A program made the translations under genes and the position numbers. The notes below the pieces were generated by a model, which saw only the letters and a list, made by a program, of their open reading frames with translations, was not told the origin of the DNA and searched no databases. A stretch of DNA of 11,807 nucleotides from Collinsella aerofaciens (GTDB lineage Bacteria > Actinomycetota > Coriobacteriia > Coriobacteriales > Coriobacteriaceae): NCBI GenBank assembly GCA_014846205.1, contig RKAY01000043.1, positions 1 to 11,807 of the forward strand, in the 5' to 3' direction. This document shows positions 7,172 to 11,807 of the stretch, in pieces. The number at the start of each line of letters is the position of its first letter. Position 1 is the stretch's first letter.

Positions 7172-7193
7172 CTTTTAGATTCGCTGATACACT
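7164..7193 (+). promoter_or_regulatory. Promoter of the exported protein-kinase-FHA unit
   Basis: TTGCAC (7164-7169), an 18-base spacer, and TACACT (7188-7193) preceded by TGA (7185-7187) form an extended -10 promoter with a partial -35. Transcription would begin near 7200, about 55 bases before the ATG at 7256. It is the best promoter match seen in this window. Confidence 0.55.
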
Positions 7194-7215
7194 CACATAT
7201 GGATATGAACGAATG

Positions 7216-7243
7216 CGCCGCTCCTGAGCGGCGTGTTTTTGTT
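7216..7243 (+). terminator. Intrinsic terminator or attenuator in the leader
   Basis: CGCCGCTC (7216-7223) and GAGCGGCG (7226-7233) are exact inverted partners with a two-base centre. In practice this is a 7-bp GC stem with loop CCTG, followed by TGTTTTTGTT (7234-7243). This has the form of a Rho-independent terminator. It lies after the promoter at 7164-7193 and immediately before the AGGAG ribosome binding site, so it would stop transcripts started there after about 40 bases unless it is controlled. It could also simply end read-through from recR. Confidence 0.6.
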
Positions 7244-7255
7244 AGAGGAGAACGC

Positions 7256-8137
7256 ATGCGGCCCGGGGGCACTCAGACAAAGCGTGGCGCCGCGGTGCGC
7301 ATGCGACGCCGGCTGGGCTTGGCGCCTCGGGCGTACGTGCTGCTGTCGTGCTCGCTGGTGCTCGTTGTTGCCGGCGTTTCGGCCTATGGCATGACGATGC
7401 CGTCCATGGTGCAGGCGCATGCTGCGCGCGAGTTGCATATAGGGCGCAAGGCCAAGAGCGACCTGGGAACGACAACCGGATATGCATGGGCGAGCGTGGT
7501 CGGGCGCACCGTGTTTGGCGTCGATCCCGCGGACGAGGGCGAGCAGGCGTCCAACGAGATCACGCTGGCAAACGGCAAGACCATCGTGCTCACCAACACC
7601 AAGGTCATTACGAAGCTTTCCAATAACAGCGTGGCTTCTGTCATTAACAAGGCGGAGCAGCAGAAGGAGCAGGATACGCAGCAGGCGGGTAAGCCCGGCG
7701 GCTCGGACGGGTCCGGTTCTGGCACCGGTTCGGGCTCCGCCTCTGGCGGTGGATCTTCGAGTGGTGGCTCGACGGACGGCGATGCCGGCGGGGACACGGG
7801 CACGGGTGGCCTCTCGGCTGCCGAGGAGGAGAGTATCCACAGTTGGCTCGTGACCAAATACAACATGCTCGATGGCTATGTCGCCCGTGCCAATAGCGTG
7901 GTATCGACCTATAACGCCACGGGCGACACCGGACCATGCGACAGCCTGGTCAATGACATGTTTGTTATCCGTGCCGAGTTTGGCCGGCAGACGTTTCCTC
8001 CCCAGTCAAAGTGGTATCGACAATTCGCCAACCTTTGGGGTTGCTACACAAACCTGTGTCAATGGGTCGGACATTACGGCGACGATAGCGTCGCGCTCAA
8101 CAACTTCAATAACAATGTGGCGGCGATCGCCCTATGA
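7256..8137 (+). CDS. Exported, membrane-anchored protein with Gly/Ser linker, unknown function
   Basis: A 293-residue protein I do not recognise. A basic N terminus (RMRRR, 15-19) precedes one hydrophobic helix (about 27-45), so it should be a signal anchor with the rest outside the cell. Residues 55-145 form a first extracellular segment containing a possible beta pair (NEITLANGKTIVLTNTKVI) and a charged Gln/Glu helix. Residues 147-185 are an almost pure Gly/Ser/Asp/Thr spacer. Residues 187-293 form a second, helical-looking domain rich in Trp, Tyr and Asn with three cysteines (C228, C263, C268), which could form a disulfide. The ATG at 7256 has AGGAG at 7246-7250 with a 5-base spacer. In-frame ATGs at 7199 and 7205 lack a ribosome binding site and would translate through the terminator hairpin. 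The stop overlaps the kinase start (ATGA, 8134-8137), so the protein probably works with that kinase, perhaps as its external sensor; this is inference. Confidence 0.8.
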   Translation: MRPGGTQTKRGAAVRMRRRLGLAPRAYVLLSCSLVLVVAGVSAYGMTMPSMVQAHAARELHIGRKAKSDLGTTTGYAWASVVGRTVFGVDPADEGEQASNEITLANGKTIVLTNTKVITKLSNNSVASVINKAEQQKEQDTQQAGKPGGSDGSGSGTGSGSASGGGSSSGGSTDGDAGGDTGTGGLSAAEEESIHSWLVTKYNMLDGYVARANSVVSTYNATGDTGPCDSLVNDMFVIRAEFGRQTFPPQSKWYRQFANLWGCYTNLCQWVGHYGDDSVALNNFNNNVAAIAL

Positions 8138-9975
8138 TGACCGATCTTGTTTCCGCCACAACCCAATCGCTTGCCCACGATCCCATGGTGGGCCTGCGCC
8201 TGGCGCGCGTCGACGGGTTTGAGCCGGCCGTCGCCCTGGGCACGGACGAGCTTCCCGCCTACCTGCGCCGTTTTACGATGCTGTTTGCCGACGACGCCAC
8301 CATGCGCCGCGGCGGCATCGGCCGCGTGACGCGTGCCGTCAACGCGCAGGGCGAGGCCGTGGCGCTCAAGCAGCTCATCTTGCCGGCGCGCGATGAGTTC
8401 GACGACGATGCCGCTCACGAGGCGCTGGTCGCCAAGTTCAAGGCGGCGTTTCGCGAGGAATACGAATGCCATCGCGCCCTTTCGGGCCTTAAGGGCTTTC
8501 CCCGCCTCTACGGATGGGGCGAGGTCGACGGCGTCCCTGCGATTGTCATGGAATGGGTCGAGGGCGAGACGCTCGCCCGCCTGCGCTCGCGCTTTGCCGT
8601 AGATGATGCCGGGCGCCTGTCGCCGCTTGTGGCGGCGCGTCTGGGCCGCGACCTGTTCGATCTGCTCTGCCGTATGAGCCTGGTGGGTGAGGGCTTTGTC
8701 CATCGCGACATCTCGCCCGCTAATATTATGGTGCGTACGGCGCGTCTACCGCTTGACCGGCAGCTTGCCGAGGGAACCTTTGACCTGTGCCTGATCGACT
8801 TTGGCTCGTCGCTGGCGCTCGAGCCTGCGTCGGCCGTGGCCGGTACCGGCGGCAAGGCGTCGTTTACGGAGCGCTATGCCACGCTGCGTCGCGCGACGGT
8901 TGCCTACGCCCCGCCCGAGATGCTCACCGACGATATTCCCGACCTGCGTGCCTTGCGCATGTCACCGGCGATTGACGTGTACGCCGCGGCGAGCGCGGTC
9001 TACGAGCTCATCGCCGGCGTCGCGCCGTATGAGGCGGCACCGGGCGCGTCGGGGACCTCGGGCTCGCGCAAGAAGACGCGTGATATCGCCAGCCCCTACC
9101 GCCTCAAGATGGATACGCTGCCCGACTATCCCATCGGTGCCCATGCGCCCGGTTGCGACTTGACGCAGTTGCTGCGACGCGAGCCCGATGTGGCACTTGC
9201 CGCGGCCGAGCAAGCTCAGCAGCTGGGGCTCGATCCAAATTCCGAGGACTTGCGCGATGCACTGGCGTTTGTCGATGCGCAACTGTCCGACGTGGTGATG
9301 GCCTGTCTGTCGTGTCACCAGGAAGATCGTCCGGCGCCTGCTGCCGTGGAGGCGGCGCTTTCGGCGTTTTGTGACCACTATGCGCAAAATGTCGCTCGCT
9401 CGCTTCGCGCCGAGCCGCTCATGCCGTGCCCGATGGAGGTATCGGGCCGGGCGATGCGGCGTGCGGCGATGATTGCGTCGACGGCGGTTTGCGGTGTGCT
9501 TTGGGCCGCGGTCGTGGCGTCGGCGGCGGTGCTGGCGTCGGGCACCCACGTGACGATTGCCGTGGGGCCTCTTATGTGGTCCGGAAAGTTGCCGGGCATC
9601 GTCGCTGCGCTGGCGTTGGCGCTGCCGGGTGTGGCGGGCATTGCCGCCGGAGCCTTGGCGCGCAATCGCCGCGCGGGGTTCTTGCAGGGCGTGCTCGCAC
9701 TATCTGCCTACGAGGTTCCGGTGTTGGCCGTACTCGCATGCACGGTGTTCTCCCAACATGCCGTGGCAGGTGGTCTGGTGGCTGCCTTAATTGCGACCTA
9801 TGCGCTCACGTGGTTTTTGCTGGCGATGGGGTTTGCCTTCGAGCTTCCCGTCGTGTCCGCGCGACGTGCGAAAATTCCCATGGCGACACCGCTTGCCGGC
9901 GGAGCCGCGGCGGCTCGCGCCTTTGGCGGGCCTGTCGAAGCATCTGACGATATCTCTGTGACCAAGGAGGGCTAA
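8134..9975 (+). CDS. Membrane Ser/Thr protein kinase with C-lobe insertion (STPK 2)
   Basis: A 613-residue Hanks-type kinase. An N-terminal extension (1-45) precedes the kinase domain (about 46-420): Gly-rich loop RRGGIGRV (58-65), VALK lysine K79, helix C glutamate E108 or E109, catalytic loop HRDISPAN (190-197, D192, N197), DFG 222-224, APPE 259-262, DVYAA aspartate D281 and EDRP arginine R399. The usual lysine two residues after the catalytic Asp is Ser (S194). Between VAPYE (about 300) and the DVVMACLSCHQEDRP helix (about 386-400) there are about 85 residues, roughly 50 more than usual. Four hydrophobic segments follow at about 445-470, 475-515, 525-545 and 550-575, then a cytoplasmic tail. 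There is no extracellular sensor domain, so the overlapping upstream exported protein may supply it. The ATG at 8134 overlaps the previous stop; a second ATG follows directly at 8137. The ribosome binding site is weak, consistent with translational coupling. Confidence 0.9.
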   Translation: MMTDLVSATTQSLAHDPMVGLRLARVDGFEPAVALGTDELPAYLRRFTMLFADDATMRRGGIGRVTRAVNAQGEAVALKQLILPARDEFDDDAAHEALVAKFKAAFREEYECHRALSGLKGFPRLYGWGEVDGVPAIVMEWVEGETLARLRSRFAVDDAGRLSPLVAARLGRDLFDLLCRMSLVGEGFVHRDISPANIMVRTARLPLDRQLAEGTFDLCLIDFGSSLALEPASAVAGTGGKASFTERYATLRRATVAYAPPEMLTDDIPDLRALRMSPAIDVYAAASAVYELIAGVAPYEAAPGASGTSGSRKKTRDIASPYRLKMDTLPDYPIGAHAPGCDLTQLLRREPDVALAAAEQAQQLGLDPNSEDLRDALAFVDAQLSDVVMACLSCHQEDRPAPAAVEAALSAFCDHYAQNVARSLRAEPLMPCPMEVSGRAMRRAAMIASTAVCGVLWAAVVASAAVLASGTHVTIAVGPLMWSGKLPGIVAALALALPGVAGIAAGALARNRRAGFLQGVLALSAYEVPVLAVLACTVFSQHAVAGGLVAALIATYALTWFLLAMGFAFELPVVSARRAKIPMATPLAGGAAAARAFGGPVEASDDISVTKEG

Positions 9976-9979
9976 GCCC

Positions 9980-10918
9980 ATGGCTTCTCAAACCGAGCTC
10001 ACCCCGTGCGGGGCAATGTTCGACATTTTTAAGCGCGCGGCGCACCTGAGCCATATCGAGCTGTGCGGTCTGGTGCTCTCAAGCCGTCCGCTTGCCGATG
10101 GCCGTAGCCCTCAGAGTCGCGCCGCCGATCGCTCGTGGGTCTCGCGCTTTATCGTGCGTGCACCGGTCGGCACACTGCAGGAGCGTTATTTTGCCGATTA
10201 CGGTACCTCGGCCGCGCGCATTATGTCGCAGCTGGCCCTGCGCCGCCGCAATCCCATGGATGCTGCGGCGGTGACCAATATGGTGTGCGGGCCTGCTGGC
10301 GAACCTATGGTTCGTGCGCTCGAGGAATGCCATCAGGACACGAATCTCTATCGCAATGCGCTCGAGCGTCTGTCGCAGGCGGCGGAGCTCATGCCCGCCG
10401 AGCGCGCCGAGGCCATCCTGGTGCTGTTTGTCGCCGTAGGCTGTTCGGCGGATGTTCGCTCGTCGGTGACCTACGCCATCGATTACGCGCATGCGACTTG
10501 CGGCGGCGCCACGTCGACGCCGCGCTCGCTGAGCACATCTTCGGTCACAGGCGAGAACGAGGCTTCGCCGGCGCATCCGCTGGGACTGCTGCGCGTGCAA
10601 AACGGCTACGTGGTGAGCGCTCCGCGTTGGATTCAACCGAGCGAGGAAGGCGTCGAGATCGGCGCGCTGGCCACGGGGGAGGGCGACATCACCGACGTCG
10701 GTGACGATGTTTCGGCTCGCCATGCCCATATCTGGTGCGACGATTCTGGCACATGGTTTGTCGAGGATCTGTCGTCCACGAACGGCACCGTGGTGGTAAA
10801 CGGGGCCACGAGTGTGTGTATTCAAGTAGAGCCCGGCCGCTCCGCCCGGCTTAGCCCCGGCGACGAGCTCAAGCTCGGCGAATCCACCACCTACGCCATC
10901 CTCCTCGGCGCCCTCTAG
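9980..10918 (+). CDS. FHA-domain protein
   Basis: A 312-residue cytoplasmic protein with no membrane helix. Residues 1-175 form a mainly helical domain I do not recognise, with a short Thr/Ser/Pro linker at about 175-200. The C-terminal FHA domain spans about 202-308: VEIGAL (225-230), VSARHAHI (244-251, S245 and H248) and VEDLSSTNGTVVVNG (261-275, N268). FHA domains bind phosphothreonine peptides, so this is the likely reader of the kinase encoded just before it. The Gly-Arg pair that normally contacts phosphothreonine reads Gly-Ala here (G228-A229), which is unusual. AAGGAGGG (9964-9971) overlaps the end of the kinase gene and is 8 bases before the ATG; the genes are only 4 bases apart. The N-terminal domain could be a substrate-binding or adaptor module, but nothing in it shows this. 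Confidence 0.85.
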   Translation: MASQTELTPCGAMFDIFKRAAHLSHIELCGLVLSSRPLADGRSPQSRAADRSWVSRFIVRAPVGTLQERYFADYGTSAARIMSQLALRRRNPMDAAAVTNMVCGPAGEPMVRALEECHQDTNLYRNALERLSQAAELMPAERAEAILVLFVAVGCSADVRSSVTYAIDYAHATCGGATSTPRSLSTSSVTGENEASPAHPLGLLRVQNGYVVSAPRWIQPSEEGVEIGALATGEGDITDVGDDVSARHAHIWCDDSGTWFVEDLSSTNGTVVVNGATSVCIQVEPGRSARLSPGDELKLGESTTYAILLGAL

Positions 10919-10950
10919 CCGGCAGATAGGGACGTTCCTTTTATGCCGGC
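10918..10950. repeat. Inverted repeat downstream of the FHA gene
   Basis: GCCGGCA (10918-10924) pairs with TGCCGGC (10944-10950) across a 19-base loop containing GGGACGTTCCTTTT. It starts at the last base of the FHA stop codon. It could end or protect the mRNA of the three-gene unit. The T-run lies in the loop rather than after the stem, so it is not a standard terminator. Confidence 0.45.
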
Positions 10951-11029
10951 ACGTGGAGACACTCCTTAGCGTGCTCGAGCCGCCCGCCCGGGGACGAAGC
11001 ATTCATTTTGACCCTTGGCGGTCACCCGA

Positions 11030-11043
11030 GGTAAACCTTTACC
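11030..11043. promoter_or_regulatory. Inverted repeat upstream of nifJ, possible operator
   Basis: GGTAAA (11030-11035) and TTTACC (11038-11043) are exact inverted partners separated by CC. A competing pair, GGCGGT (11017-11022) and ACCGCC (11041-11046), overlaps it. It lies about 40 bases before the TACAAT element, a usual place for an activator or repressor site. The regulator is unknown. Confidence 0.35.
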
Positions 11044-11074
11044 GCCCGCCTATATTTGCCGAAATTACACTTGA

Positions 11075-11807
<733 letters not shown>

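Noticed and set aside
8122..8131. GGCGATCGCC palindrome at the end of the exported-protein gene
   Set aside because: It is inside coding sequence (codons for Ala-Ile-Ala), and GC-rich palindromes of this length are expected by chance here.

Overview
The window is GC-rich chromosomal DNA (roughly 60-65% G+C by eye) from an anaerobic high-GC Gram-positive bacterium. A gut Coriobacteriia member such as Collinsella fits best. The basis is a pyruvate:ferredoxin oxidoreductase gene (an anaerobe enzyme), an actinobacterial FhaA-type DUF3662 protein beside a Ser/Thr kinase, and the conserved dnaX-ebfC-recR block. The genus is inferred from gene content, not from a search.

Layout, left to right. Minus strand, 1-2378: a membrane Ser/Thr kinase (525-2378) overlaps by 4 bases the start of an FhaA-like protein (528 down to 1, cut by the window edge), so both are probably made from one mRNA. 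Minus strand, 2532-3248: a small two-helix membrane protein of the YcxB-like type with a Lys-rich tail. Plus strand, 3364-7012: the replication and repair block dnaX (DNA polymerase III tau/gamma), ebfC/ybaB (nucleoid protein) and recR (recombinational repair). Plus strand, 7256-10918: a compact three-gene unit made of an exported, membrane-anchored protein with a Gly/Ser linker, a second membrane Ser/Thr kinase overlapping it by 4 bases, and a protein ending in an FHA domain that starts 4 bases after the kinase stops. Plus strand, 11369 to the end: the first 146 codons of nifJ (PFOR), after a leader of about 450 bases with palindromes and a possible Cys-rich small ORF.

The most interesting part is the 7013-10918 region. 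The three-gene unit looks like a self-contained outside-to-inside signalling module (exported domain, kinase, phosphopeptide-reader-like domain). Its upstream region holds an 18-bp perfect palindrome, a second copy of the palindrome core 73 bp downstream that overlaps a likely -35 element, an extended -10 element, and a hairpin plus T-run (intrinsic terminator) between that promoter and the ribosome binding site. This suggests tight control by a repressor and/or attenuation. The kinase lacks the usual catalytic-loop lysine and the FHA domain lacks the usual phosphothreonine-contacting arginine, so the biochemistry may be unusual. Two independent kinase/FHA pairs flank the dnaX-ebfC-recR block on opposite strands.

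No tRNA, rRNA, CRISPR array, insertion sequence or phage gene was seen.
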